Assembly: GCA_964057225.1 (NCBI GenBank)
Contig: OZ059894.1
Location: forward strand, 23,590,476 to 23,654,475
DNA from: Auanema rhodensis
Taxonomy: Eukaryota > Nematoda > Chromadorea > Rhabditida > Rhabditidae
Direction of reading: 5' to 3'
DNA length: 64,000 nucleotides
How positions within the stretch are numbered: the stretch's first letter is position 1; each line of letters starts with the position of its first letter. The position numbers and the translations under genes were made by a program. Of the stretch, positions 13,717 to 27,900 are shown piece by piece. The notes beneath the pieces were generated by a model. That model was not told the origin of the DNA and ran no database searches. It saw only the letters and a list, made by a program, of their open reading frames with translations.

Positions 13717-16700
13717 GTTCATGGTAACCATGACTTTGAAATTTACGTGAACTTTAATTTATGCTAATTAAATTTACACGTGATGTGCACTTGGTATGTA
13801 ACTCGCTTCACGTGAAAGATAAAGAGATGCGGTTTTCAAAATTAGATTCCCCATGTCCATATTAGTCTAAAAACAAATTTTTATTGATATTGGTTCATGG
13901 TAACCATGACTTTGAAATTTACGTGAACTTTAATTTATGCTAATTAAATGTACACGTGATGTGCACTTGGTATGTAACTCGCTTCACGTGAAAGATAAAG
14001 AGATGCGGTTTTCAAAATTAGATTCCCCATGTCCATATTAGTCTAAAAACAAATTTTTATTGATATTGGTGCATGGTAACCATGACTTTGAAATTTACGT
14101 GAACTTTAATTTATGCTAATTAAATGTACACGTGATGTGCACTTGGTATGTAACTTGCTTCACGTGAAAGATAAAGAGATGCGGTTTTCAAAATTAGATT
14201 CCCCATGTCCATATTAGTCTAAAAACAAATTTTTATTGATATTGGTGCATGGTAACCATGACTTTGAAATTTACGTGAACTTTAATTTATGCTAATTAAA
14301 TGTACACGTGATGTGCACTTGGTATGTAACTTGCTTCACGTGAAAGATAAAGAGATGCGGTTTTCAAAATTAGATTCCCCATGTCCATATTAGTCTAAAA
14401 ACAAATTTTTATTGATATTGGTTCATGGTAACCATGACTTTGAAATTTACGTGAACTTTAATTTATGCTAATTAAATGTACACGTGATGTGCACTTGGTA
14501 TGTAACTCGCTTCACGTGAAAGATAAAGAGATGCGGTTTTCAAAATTAGATTCCCCATGTCCATATTAGTCTAAAAACAAATTTTTATTGATATTGGTGC
14601 ATGGTAACCATGACTTTGAAATTTACGTGAACTTTAATTTATGCTAATTAAATGTACACGTGATGTGCACTTGGTATGTAACTTGCTTCACGTGAAAGAT
14701 AAAGAGATGCGGTTTTCAAAATTAGATTCCCCATGTCCATATTAGTCTAAAAACAAATTTTTATTGATATTGGTTCATGGTAACCATGACTTTGAAATTT
14801 ACGTGAACTTTAATTTATGCTAATTAAATGTACACGTGATGTGCACTTGGTATGTAACTCGCTTCACGTGAAAGATAAAGAGATGCGGTTTTCAAAATTA
14901 GATTCCCCATGTCTATATTAGTCTAAAAACAAATTTTTATTGATATTGGTTCATGGTAACCATGACTTTGAAATTTACGTGAACTTTAATTTATGCTAAT
15001 TAAATGTACACGTGATGTGCACTTGGTATGTAACTCGCTTCACGTGAAAGATAAAGAGATGCGGTTTTCAAAATTAGATTCCCCATGTCCATATTTGTCT
15101 AAAAACAAATTTGTATTGATATTGGTTCATGGTAACCATGTCTTTGAAATTTACGTGAACTTTAATTTATGCTAATTAAATGTACACGTGATGTGCTCTT
15201 GGTATGTAACTCGCTTCACGTGAAAGATAAAAAGATGCGGTTTTCAAAATTAGATTCCCCATGTCCATATTAGTCTAAAAACAAATTTTTATTGATATTG
15301 GTTCATGGTAACCATGACTTTGAAATTTACGTGAACTTTAATTTATGCTAATTAAATTTACACGTGATGTGCACTTGGTATGTAACTCGCTTCACGTGAA
15401 AGATAAAGAGATGCGGTTTTCAAAATTAGATTCCCCATGTCCATATTAGTCTAAAAACAAATTTTTATTGATATTGGTTCATGGTAACCATGACTTTGAA
15501 ATTTACGTGAACTTTAATTTATGCTAATTAAATGTACACGTGATGTGCACTTGGTATGTAACTCGCTTCACGTGAAAGATAAAGAGATGCGGTTTTCAAA
15601 ATTAGATTCCCCATGTCCATATTAGTCTAAAAACAAATTTTTATTGATATTGGTGCATGGTAACCATGACTTTGAAATTTACGTGAACTTTAATTTATGC
15701 TAATTAAATGTACACGTGATGTGCACTTGGTATGTAACTTGCTTCACGTGAAAGATAAAGAGATGCGGTTTTCAAAATTAGATTCCCCATGTCCATATTA
15801 GTCTAAAAACAAATTTTTATTGATATTGGTTCATGGTAACCATGACTTTGAAACTTACGTGAACTTTAATTTATGCTAATTAAATGTACACGTGATGTGC
15901 ACTTGGTATGTAACTCGCTTCACGTGAAAGATAAAGAGATGCGGTTTTCAAAATTAGATTCCCCATGTTCATATTAGTCTAAAAACAAATTTTTATTGAT
16001 ATTGGTGCATGGTAACCATGACTTTGAAATTTACGTGAACTTTAATTTATGCTAATTAAATGTACACGTGATGTGCACTTGGTATGTAACTCGCTTCACG
16101 TGAAAGATAAAGAGATGCGGTTTTCAAAATTAGATTCCCCATGTCTATATTAGTCTAAAAACAAATTTTTATTGATATTGGTTCATGGTAACCATGTCTT
16201 TGAAATTTACGTGAACTTTAATTTATGCTAATTAAATGTACACGTGATGTGCTCTTGGTATGTAACTCGCTTCACGTGAAAGATAAAAAGATGCGGTTTT
16301 CAAAATTAGATTCCCCATGTCCATATTAGTCTAAAAACAAATTTTTATTGATATTGGTTCATGGTAACCATGACTTTGAAATTTACGTGAACTTTAATTT
16401 ATGCTAATTAAATTTACACGTGATGTGCACTTGGTATGTAACTCGCTTCACGTGAAAGATAAAGAGATGCGGTTTTCAAAATTAGATTCCCCATGTCCAT
16501 ATTAGTCTAAAAACAAATTTTTATTGATATTGGTTCATGGTAACCATGACTTTGAAATTTACGTGAACTTTAATTTATGCTAATTAAATGTACACGTGAT
16601 GTGCACTTGGTATGTAACTCGCTTCACGTGAAAGATAAAGAGATGCGGTTTTCAAAATTAGATTCCCCATGTCCATATTAGTCTAAAAACAAATTTTTAT

Positions 16701-17764
16701 TGATATTGGTGCATGGTAACCATGACTTTGAAATTTACGTGAACTTTAATTTATGCTAATTAAATGTACACGTGATGTGCACTTGGTATGTAACTTGCTT
16801 CACGTGAAAGATAAAGAGATGCGGTTTTCAAAATTAGATTCCCCATGTCCATATTAGTCTAAAAACAAATTTTTATTGATATTGGTTCATGGTAACCATG
16901 ACTTTGAAACTTACGTGAACTTTAATTTATGCTAATTAAATGTACACGTGATGTGCACTTGGTATGTAACTCGCTTCACGTGAAAGATAAAGAGATGCGG
17001 TTTTCAAAATTAGATTCCCCATGTTCATATTAGTCTAAAAACAAATTTTTATTGATATTGGTGCATGGTAACCATGACTTTGAAATTTACGTGAACTTTA
17101 ATTTATGCTAATTAAATGTACACGTGATGTGCACTTGGTATGTAACTCGCTTCACGTGAAAGATAAAGAGATGCGGTTTTCAAAATTAGATTCCCCATGT
17201 CCATATTAGTCTAAAAACAAATTTTTATTGATATTGGTTCATGGTAACCATGACTTTGAAATTTACGTGAACTTTAATTTATGCTAATTAAATGTACACG
17301 TGATGTGCACTTGGTATGTAACTCGCTTCACGTGAAAGATAAAGAGATGCGGTTTTCAAAATTAGATTCCCCATGTCCATATTAGTCTAAAAACAAATTT
17401 TTATTGATATTGGTGCATGGTAACCATGACTTTGAAATTTACGTGAACTTTAATTTATGCTAATTAAATGTACACGTGATGTGCACTTGGTATGTAACTT
17501 GCTTCACGTGAAAGATAAAGAGATGCGGTTTTCAAAATTAGATTCCCCATGTCCATATTAGTCTAAAAACAAATTTTTATTGATATTGGTGCATGGTAAC
17601 CATGACTTTGAAATTTACGTGAACTTTAATTTATGCTAATTAAATGTACACGTGATGTGCACTTGGTATGTAACTCGCTTCACGTGAAAGATAAAGAGAT
17701 GCGGTTTTCAAAATTAGATTCCCCATGTCCATATTAGTCTAAAAACAAATTTTTATTGATATTG
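13717..17764 (+). repeat. 9-unit then 6-unit HORs marked by AAATTTACAC
   Basis: The AAATTTACAC base falls at 13774, 15358 and 16414: spacings 1584 (9 units) then 1056 (6 units). The 9-unit copy has three GTGC/ACTTGC units (14069, 14245, 14597), then TCTATAT, ATTTGTA and CTC. The 6-unit copies (15301, 16357) carry AAACTTAC with ATGTTCAT (15829, 16885). Unit 14949 has TTTGTC in place of TTAGTC, which opens a spurious 60-codon frame. Confidence 0.85.
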
Positions 17765-17938
17765 GTTCATGGTAACCATGTCTTTGAAATTTACGTGAAC
17801 TTTAATTTATGCTAATTAAATGTACACGTGATGTGCACTTGGTATGTAACTCGCTTCACGTGAAAGATAAAGAGATGCGGTTTTCAAAATTAGATTCCCC
17901 ATGTCCATATTAGTTTAAACAAACTTTTATTGTTATTG
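17765..17938 (+). repeat. 174-bp unit, copy 7 of 8
   Basis: Deletion patch from 17915. The backbone has ACCATGTC and AAATTTAC, a third backbone for the same patch. Confidence 0.93.
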
Positions 17939-19874
17939 GTTCAAGGTAACCATGACTTTGAATTTTACGTGAACTTTAATTTATGCTAATTAAATGTACA
18001 CGTGATGTGCACTTGGTATGTAACTCGCTTCACGTGAAAGATAAAGAGATGCGGTTCTCAAAATTAGATTCCCCATGTCCATATTAGTCTAAAAACAAAT
18101 TTTTATTGATATTGGTTCATGGTAACCATGACTTTGAAATTTACGTGAACTTTAATTTATGCTAATTAAATGTACACGTGATGTGCACTTGGTATGTAAC
18201 TCGCTTCACGTGAAAGATAAAGAGATGCGGTTTTCAAAATTAGATTCCCCATGTCTATATTAGTCTAAAAACAAATTTTTATTGATATTGGTTCATGGTA
18301 ACCATGACTTTGAAATATACGTGAACTTTAATTTATGCTAATTAAATGTACACGTGATGTGCACTTGGTATGTAACTCGCTTCACGTGAAAGATAAAGAG
18401 ATGCGGTTTTCAAAATTAGATTTCCCATGTCCATATTAGTCTAAAAACAAATTTTTATTGATATTGGTTCATGGTAACCATGTCTTTGAAATTTACGTGA
18501 ACTTTAATTTATGCTAATTAAATGTACACGTGATGTGCACTTGGTATGTAACTCGCTTCACGTGAAAGATAAAAAGATGCGGTTTTCAAAATTAGATTCC
18601 CCATGTCCATATTAGTCTAAAAACAAATTTTTATTGATATTGGTTCATGGTAACCATGACTTTGAAATTTACGTGAACTTTAATTTATGCTAATTAAATG
18701 TACACGTGATGTGCTCTTGGTATGTAACTCGCTTCACGTGAAAGATAAAGAGATGCGGTTTTCAAAAATAGATTCCCCATGTCCATATTAGTCTAAAAAC
18801 AAATTTTTATTGATATTGGTTCATGGTAACCATGACTTTGAAATTTACGTGAACTTTAATTTATGCTAATTAAATGTACACGTGATGTGCACTTGGTATG
18901 TAACTCGCTTCACGTGAAAGATAAAGAGATGCGGTTTTCAAAATTAGATTCCCCATGTCCATATTAGTCTAAAAACAAATTTTTATTGATATTGGTGCAT
19001 GGTAACCATGACTTTGAAATTTACGTGAACTTTAATTTATGCTAATTAAATGTACACGTGATGTGCACTTGGTATGTAACTTGCTTCACGTGAAAGATAA
19101 AGAGATGCGGTTTTCAAAATTAGATTCCCCATGTCCATATTAGTCTAAAAACAAATTTTTATTGATATTGGTTCATGGTAACCATGACTTTGAAACTTAC
19201 GTGAACTTTAATTTATGCTAATTAAATGTACACGTGATGTGCACTTGGTATGTAACTCGCTTCACGTGAAAGATAAAGAGATGCGGTTTTCAAAATTAGA
19301 TTCCCCATGTTCATATTAGTCTAAAAACAAATTTTTATTGATATTGGTGCATGGTAACCATGACTTTGAAATTTACGTGAACTTTAATTTATGCTAATTA
19401 AATGTACACGTGATGTGCACTTGGTATGTAACTCGCTTCACGTGAAAGATAAAGAGATGCGGTTTTCAAAATTAGATTCCCCATGTCCATATTAGTCTAA
19501 AAACAAATTTTTATTGTTATTGGTTCATGGTAACCATGACTTTGAAATTTACGTGAACTTTAATTTATGCTAATTAAATGTACACGTGATGTGCACTTGG
19601 TATGTAACTCGCTTCACGTGAAAGATAAAGAGATGCGGTTTTCAAAATTAGATTCCCCATGTCCATATTAGTCTAAAAACAAATTTTTATTGATATTGGT
19701 TCATGGTAACCATGTCTTTGAAATTTACGTGAACTTTAATTTATGCTATGTAAATGTACACGTGATGTGCACTTGGTATGTGACTCGCTTCACGTGAAAG
19801 ATAAAGAGATGCGGTTTTCAAAATTAGATTCCCCATGTCCATATTAGTCGAAAAACAAATTTTTATTGATATTG

Positions 19875-20048
19875 GTTCATGGTAACCATGACTTTGAAAT
19901 TTACGTGAACTTTAATTTATGCTAATTAAATGTACACGTGATGTGCACTTGGTATGTAACTCGCTTCACGTGAAAGATAAAGAGATGCGGTTTTCAAAAT
20001 TAGATTCCCCATGTCCATATTAGTTTAAACAAACTTTTATTGTTATTG
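19875..20048 (+). repeat. 174-bp unit, copy 8 of 8 (last)
   Basis: Deletion patch from 20025, 2110 bp after copy 7. The backbone has GAC and AAATTTAC. No 174-bp unit occurs in the remaining 44 kb. Confidence 0.93.
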
Positions 20049-21104
20049 GTTCAAGGTAACCATGACTTTGAATTTTACGTGAACTTTAATTTATGCTAAT
20101 TAAATGTACACGTGATGTGCACTTGGTATGTAACTCGCTTCACGTGGAAGATAAAGAGATGCGGTTTTCAAAATTAGATTCCCCATGTCCATATTAGTCT
20201 AAAAACAAATTTTTATTGATATTGGTTCATGGTAACCATGACTTTGAAATTTACGTGAACTTTAATTTATGCTAATTAAATGTACACGTGATGTGCACTT
20301 GGTATGTAACTCGCTTCACGTGAAAGATAAAGAGATGCGGTTTTCAAAATTAGATTCCCCATGTCTATATTAGTCTAAAAACAAATTTTTATTGATATTG
20401 GTTCATGGTAACCATGACTTTGAAATTTACGTGAACTTTAATTTATGCTAATTAAATGTACACGTGATGTGCACTTGGTATGTAACTCGCTTCACGTGAA
20501 AGATAAAGAGATGCGGTTTTCAAAATTAGATTCCCCATGTCCATATTAGTCTAAAAACAAATTTTTATTGATATTGGTTCATGGTAACCATGTCTTTGAA
20601 ATTTACGTGAACTTTAATTTATGCTAATTAAATGTACACGTGATGTGCACTTGGTATGTAACTCGCTTCACGTGAAAGATAAAGAGATGCGGTTTTCAAA
20701 ATTAGATTCCCCATGTCCATATTAGTCTAAAAACAAATTTTTATTGATATTGGTTCATGGTAACCATGACTTTGAAATTTACGTGAACTTTAATTTATGC
20801 TAATTAAATGTACACGTGATGTGCACTTGGTATGTAACTCGCTTCACGTGAAAGATAAAGAGATGCGGTTTTCAAAATTAGATTCCCCATGTCCATATTA
20901 GTCTAAAAACAAATTTTTATTGATATTGGTGCATGGTAACCATGACTTTGAAATTTACGTGAACTTTAATTTATGCTAATTAAATGTACACGTGATGTGC
21001 ACTTGGTATGTAACTTGCTTCACGTGAAAGATAAAGAGATGCGGTTTTCAAAATTAGATTCCCCATGTCCATATTAGTCTAAAAACAAATTTTTATTGAT
21101 ATTG

Positions 21105-23568
21105 GTTCATGGTAACCATGTCTTTGAAGTTTACGTGAACTTTAATTTATGCTAATTAAATGTACACGTGATGTGCACTTGGTATGTAACTCGCTTCACG
21201 TGAAAGATAAAGAGATGCGGTTTTCAAAATTAGATTCCCCATGTCCATATTAGTCTAAAAACAAATTTTTATTGATATTGGTTCATGGTAACCATGTCTT
21301 TGAAATTTACGTGAACTTTAATTTATGCTAATTAAATGTACACGTGATGTGCACTTGGTATGTAACTCGCTTCACGTGAAAGATAAAGAGATGCGGTTTT
21401 CAAAATTAAATTCCCCATGTCCATATTAGTCTAAAAACAAATTTTTATTGATATTGGTTCATGGTAACCATGACTTTGAAATTTACGTGAACTTTAATTT
21501 ATGCTAATTAAATGTACACGTGATGTGCACTTGGTATGTAACTCGCTTCACGTGAAAGATAAAGAGATGCGGTTTTCAAAATTAGATTCCCCATGTCCAT
21601 AGTAGTCTAAAAACAAATTTTTATTGTTATTGGTTCATGGTAACCATGACTTTGAAATTTACGTGAACTTTAATTTATGCTAATTAAATGTACACGTGAT
21701 GTGCACTTGGTATGTAACTCGCTTCACGTGAAAGATAAAGAGATGCGGTTTTCAAAATTAGATTCCCCATGTCCATATTAGTCTAAAAACAAATTTTTAT
21801 TGATATTGGTGCATGGTAACCATGACTTTGAAATTTACGTGAACTTTAATTTATGCTAATTAAATGTACACGTGATGTGCACTTGGTATGTAACTCGCTT
21901 CACGTGAAAGATAAAGAGATGCGGTTTTCAAAATTAGATTCCCCATGTCCATATTAGTCTAAAAACAAATTTTTATTGATATTAGTTCATGGTAACCATG
22001 TCTTTGAAATTTACGTGAACTTTAATTTATGCTAATTAAATGTACACGTGATGTGCACTTGGTATGTAACTTGCTTCACGTGAAAGATAAAGAGATGCGG
22101 TTTTCAAAATTAGATTCCCCATGTCCATATTAGTCTAAAAACAAATTTTTATTGATATTGGTTCATGGTAACCATGACTTTGAAATTTACGTGAACTTTA
22201 ATTTATGCTAATTAAATGTACACGTGATGTGCACTTGGTATGTAACTCGCTTCACGTGAAAGATAAAGAGATGCGGTTTTCAAAATTAGATTCCCCATGT
22301 CCATATTAGTCTAAAAACAAATTTTTATTGATATTGGTTCATGGTAACCATGACTTTGAAATTTACGTGAACTTTAATTTATGCTAATTAAATGTACACG
22401 TGATGTGCACTTGGTATGTAACTCGCTTCACGTGAAAGATAAAGAGATGCGGTTTTCAAAATTAGATTCCCCATGTCCATATTAGTCTAAAAACAAATTT
22501 TTATTGATATTGGTTCATGGTAACCATGTCTTTGAAGTTTACGTGAACTTTAATTTATGCTAATTAAATGTACACGTGATGTGCACTTGGTATGTAACTC
22601 GCTTCACGTGAAAGATAAAGAGATGCGGTTTTCAAAATTAGATTCCCCATGTCCATATTAGTCTAAAAACAAATTTTTATTGATATTGGTTCATGGTAAC
22701 CATGTCTTTGAAATTTACGTGAACTTTAATTTATGCTAATTAAATGTACACGTGATGTGCACTTGGTATGTAACTCGCTTCACGTGAAAGATAAAGAGAT
22801 GCGGTTTTCAAAATTAAATTCCCCATGTCCATATTAGTCTAAAAACAAATTTTTATTGATATTGGTTCATGGTAACCATGACTTTGAAATTTACGTGAAC
22901 TTTAATTTATGCTAATTAAATGTACACGTGATGTGCACTTGGTATGTAACTCGCTTCACGTGAAAGATAAAGAGATGCGGTTTTCAAAATTAGATTCCCC
23001 ATGTCCATAGTAGTCTAAAAACAAATTTTTATTGTTATTGGTTCATGGTAACCATGACTTTGAAATTTACGTGAACTTTAATTTATGCTAATTAAATGTA
23101 CACGTGATGTGCACTTGGTATGTAACTCGCTTCACGTGAAAGATAAAGAGATGCGGTTTTCAAAATTAGATTCCCCATGTCCATATTAGTCTAAAAACAA
23201 ATTTTTATTGATATTGGTGCATGGTAACCATGACTTTGAAATTTACGTGAACTTTAATTTATGCTAATTAAATGTACACGTGATGTGCACTTGGTATGTA
23301 ACTCGCTTCACGTGAAAGATAAAGAGATGCGGTTTTCAAAATTAGATTCCCCATGTCCATATTAGTCTAAAAACAAATTTTTATTGATATTAGTGCATGG
23401 TAACCATGTCTTTGAAATTTACGTGAACTTTAATTTATGCTAATTAAATGTACACGTGATGTGCACTTGGTATGTAACTTGCTTCACGTGAAAGATAAAG
23501 AGATGCGGTTTTCAAAATTAGATTCCCCATGTCCATATTAGTCTAAAAAAAAATTTTTATTGATATTG
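21105..23568 (+). repeat. 8-unit HOR (1408 bp), one full and one partial copy
   Basis: Paired rare variants sit exactly 1408 bp apart: GAAGTTT at 21129 and 22537; ATTAAATTCC at 21409 and 22817; CCATAGTAG at 21602 and 23010; ATTAG before the unit start at 21984 and 23392. Copy 1 is 21105-22512; copy 2 keeps six of eight units (22513-23568). This is the last block with region A markers (GTC, ACTTGC). Confidence 0.9.
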
Positions 23569-24976
23569 GTTCATGGTAACCATGACTTTGAAATTTACGT
23601 GAACTTTAATTTATGCTAATTAAATGTACACGTGATGTGCACTTGGTATGTAACTCGCTTCACGTGAAAGATAAAGAGATGCGGTTTTCAAAATTAGAAT
23701 CCCCATGTCCATATTAGTCTAAAAACAAATTTTTATTGATATTGGTGCATGGTAACCATGACTTTGAAATTTACGTGAACTTTAATTTATGCTAATTAAA
23801 TGTACACGTGATGTGCACTTGGTATGTAACTCGCTTCACGTGAAAGATAAAGAGATGCGGTTTTCGAAATTAGATTCCCCATGTCCATATTAGTCTAAAA
23901 ACAAATTTTTATTGATATTGGTGCATGGTAACCATGACTTTGAAATTTACGTGAACTTTAATTTATGCTAATTAAATGTACACGTGATGTGCACTTGGTA
24001 TGTAACTCGCTTCACGTGAAAGATAAAGAGATGCGGTTTTCAAAATTAGATTCCCCATGTCCATATTAGTCTAAAAACAAATTTTTATTGATATTGGTGC
24101 ATGGTAACCATGACTTTGAAATTTACGTGAACTTTAATTTATGCTAATTAAATGTACACGTGATGTGCACTTGGTATGTAACTCGCTTCACGTGAAAGAT
24201 AAAGAGATGCGGTTTTCAAAATTAGAATCCCCATGTCCATATTAGTCTAAAAACAAATTTTTATTGATATTAATTCATGGTAACCATGATTTTGAAATTT
24301 ACGTGAACTTTAATTTATGCTAATTAAATGTACACGTGATGTGCACTTGGTATGTAACTCGCTTCACGTGAAAGATAAAGAGATGCGGTTTTCAACATTA
24401 GATTCCCCATGTCCATATTAGTCTAAAAACAAATTTTTATTGATATTGGTTCATGGTAACCATGACTTTGAAATTTACGTGAACTTTAATTTATGCTAAT
24501 TAAATGTACACGTGATGTGCACTTGGTATGTAACTCGCTTCACGTGAAAGATAAAGAGATGCGGTTTTCAAAATTAGATTCCCCATGTCCATATTAGTCT
24601 AAAAACAAATTTTTATTGATATTGGTTCATGGTAACCGTGACTTTGAAATTTACGTGAACTTTAATTTATGCTAATTAAATGTACACGTGATGTGCACTT
24701 GGTATGTAACTCGCTTCACGTGAAAGATAAAGAGATGCGGTTTTCAACATTAGATTCCCCATGTCCATATTAGTCTAAAAACAAATTTTTATTGATATTG
24801 GTGCATGGTAACCATGACTTTGAAATTTACGTGAACTTTAATTTATGCTAATTAAATGTACACGTGATGTGCACTTGGTATGTAACTCGCTTCACGTGAA
24901 AGACAAAAAGATGCGGTTTTCAAAATTAGATTTCTCATGTCCATATTAGTCTAAAAACGAATTTTTATTGATATTG
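23569..24976 (+). repeat. Transition block with many private variants
   Basis: The first GAATCC unit is 23569 and the first AATTC/GATTTTG unit is 24273; both mark the array from here on and are absent to the left. Private or rare changes are dense: TTCGAAATT (23745), TTCAACATT (24273, 24625), ACCGTG (24625), GACAAAAAG with TTTCTC and AAACGAA (24801). Confidence 0.8.
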
Positions 24977-27900
24977 GTGCATGGTAACCATGACTTTGAA
25001 ATTTACGTGAACTTTAATTTATGCTAATTAAATGTACACGTGATGTGCACTTGGTATGTAACTCGCTTCACGTGAAAGATAAAGAGATGCGGTTTTCAAA
25101 ATTAGATTCCCCATGTCCATATTAGTCTAAAAACAAATTTTTATTGATATTGGTGCATAGTAACCATGACTTTGAAATTTACGTGAACTTTAATTTATGC
25201 TAATTAAATGTACACGTGATGTGCACTTGGTATGTAACTCGCTTCACGTGAAAGATAAAGAGATGCGGTTTTCAAAATTAGATTCCCCATGTCCATATTA
25301 GTCTAAAAACAAATTTTTATTGATATTGGTGCATGGTAACCATGACTTTGAAATTTACGTGAACTTTAATTTATGCTAATTAAATGTACACGTGATGTGC
25401 ACTTGGTATGTAACTCGCTTCACGTGAAAGACAAAAAGATGCGGTTTTCAAAATTAGATTCCCCATGTCCGTATTAGTCTAAAAACAAATTTTTATTGAT
25501 ATTGGTTCATGGTAACCATGACTTTGAAATTTACGTGAACTTTAATTTATGCTAATTAAATGTACACGTGATGTGCACTTGGTATGTAACTCGCTTCACG
25601 TGAAAGATAAAGAGATGCGGTTTTCAAAATTAGATTCCCCATGTCCATATCAGTCTAAAAACAAATTTTTATTGATATTGGTGCATGGTAACCATGACTT
25701 TGAAATTTACGTGAACTTTAATTTATGCTAATTAAATGTACACGTGATGTGCACTTGGTATGTAACTCGCTTCACGTGAAAGATAAAGAGATGCGGTTTT
25801 CAAAATTAGATTCCCCATGTCCATATTAGTCTAAAAACAAATTTTTATTGATATTGGTTCATGGTAACCATGACTTTGAAATTTACGTGAACTTTAATTT
25901 ATGCTAATTAAATGTACACGTGATGTGCACTTGGTATGTAACTCGCTTCACGTGAAAGATAAAGAGATGCGGTTTTCAAAATTAGATTCCCCATGTCCAT
26001 ATTAGTCGAAAAACAAATTTTTATTGATATTGGTTCATGGTAACCATGACTTTGAAATTTACGTGAACTTTAATTTATGCTAATTAAATGTACACGTGAT
26101 GTGCACTTGGTATGTGACTCGCTTCACGTGAAAGATAAAGAGATGCGGTTTTCAGAATTAGATTTCCCATGTCCATATTAGTCTAAAAACAAATTTTTAT
26201 TGATATTGGTGCATGGTAACCATGACTTTGAAATTTACGTGAACTTTAATTTATGCTAATTAAATGTACACGTGATGTGCACTTGGTATGTAACTCGCTT
26301 CACGTGAAAGATAAAGAGATGCGGTTTTCAAAATTAGAATCCCCATGTCCATATTAGTCTAAAAACAAATTTTTATTGATATTGGTGCATGGTAACCATG
26401 ATTTTGAAATTTACGTGAACTTTAATTTATGCTAATTAAATGTACACGTGATGTGCACTTGGTATGTAACTCGCTTCACGTGAAAGATAAAGAGATGCGG
26501 TTTTCAAAATTAGATTTCTCATGTCCATATTAGTCTAAAAACAAATTTTTATTGATATTGATGCATGGTAACCATGACTTTGAAATTTACGTGAACTTTA
26601 ATTTATGCTAATTAAATGTACACGTGATGTGCACTTGGTATGTAACTCGCTTCACGTGAAAGATAAAGAGATGCGGTTTTCAAAATTAGATTCCCCATGT
26701 CCATATTAGTCTAAAAACAAATTTTTATTGATATTGGTGCATGGTAACCACGACTTTGAAATTTACGTGAACTTTAATTTATGCTAATTAAATGTACACG
26801 TGATGTGCACTTGGTATGTAACTCGCTTCACGTGAAAGATAAAGAGATGCGGTTTTCAAAATTAGATTCCCCATGTCCATATTAGTCTAAAAACAAATTT
26901 TTATTGATATTGGTGCATGGTAACCATGACTTTGAAATTTACGTGAACTTTAATTTATGCTAATTAAATGTACACGTGATGTGCACTTGGTATGTAACTC
27001 GCTTCACGTGAAAGATAAAGAGATGCGGTTTTCAAAATTAGATTCCCCATGTCCATATCAGTCTAAAAACAAATTTTTATTGATATTGGTGCATGGTAAC
27101 CATGATTTTGAAATTTACGTGAACTTTAATTTATGCTAATTAAATGTACACGTGATGTGCACTTGGTATGTAACTCGCTTCACGTGAAAGATAAAGAGAT
27201 GCGGTTTTCAAAATTAGAATCCCCATGTCCATATTAGTCTAAAAACAAATTTTTATTGATATTGGTGCATGGTAACCATGATTTTGAAATTTACGTGAAC
27301 TTTAATTTATGCTAATTAAATGTACACGTGATGTGCACTTGGTATGTAACTCGCTTCACGTGAAAGATAAAGAGATGCGGTTTTCAAAATTAGATTCCCC
27401 ATGTCCATATTAGTCTAAAAACAAATTTTTATTGATATTGGTGCATGGTAACCATGACTTTGAAATTTACGTGAACTTTAATTTATGCTAATTAAATGTA
27501 CACGTGATGTGCACTTGGTATGTAACTCGCTTCACGTGAAAGTTAAAGAGATGCGGTTTTCAAAATTAGATTCCCCATGTCCATATTAGTCTAAAAACAA
27601 ATTTTTATTGATATTGGTGCATGGTAACCATGACTTTGAAATTTACGTGAACTTTAATTTATGCTAATTAAATGTACACGTGATGTGCACTTGGTATGTA
27701 ACTCGCTTCACGTGAAAGATAAAGAGATGCGGTTTTCAAAATTAGAATCCCCATGTCCATATTAGTCTAAAAACAAATTTTTATTGATATTGGTGCATGG
27801 TAACCATGATTTTGAAATTTACGTGAACTTTAATTTATGCTAATTAAATGTACACGTGATGTGCACTTGGTATGTAACTCGCTTCACGTGAAAGATAAAG

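Larger units (their letters stand above)
17765..21104 (+). repeat. 12-unit, 2110-bp HOR with partial second copy
   Basis: 174-bp units at 17765 and 19875 are again exactly 2110 bp apart, but the contents differ from the 881-5100 HOR: no AAACTAAC and no ATTTGTA. Order after 174 bp: TTCAAGG, TCTATAT, ATATACG (18291), GTC/AAAAAG (18467), CTC (18643), plain, GTGC/ACTTGC (18995), AAACTTAC/ATGTTCAT (19171), GTGC/GTTA (19347), plain, GTC/ATGTGAC (19699). The second copy keeps the early order and fades after 20929. Unit 19699 also has GTCGAA and a TG for AT change at 19749-19750. Confidence 0.83.

Noticed and set aside
14993-15175. 60-codon ORF
   Set aside because: It exists only because the in-frame TAG of TATTAGTC is TTTG here. 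It runs from mid-unit to the TAA of the next unit, has no gene context, and is satellite sequence.
25549-25731. 60-codon ORF
   Set aside because: TAG changed to CAG in one satellite unit. The frame spans slightly more than one repeat and stops at the next GCTAAT.
26957-27139. 60-codon ORF
   Set aside because: Copy of the 25549 case 1408 bp later; HOR duplication of one point change, not coding conservation.
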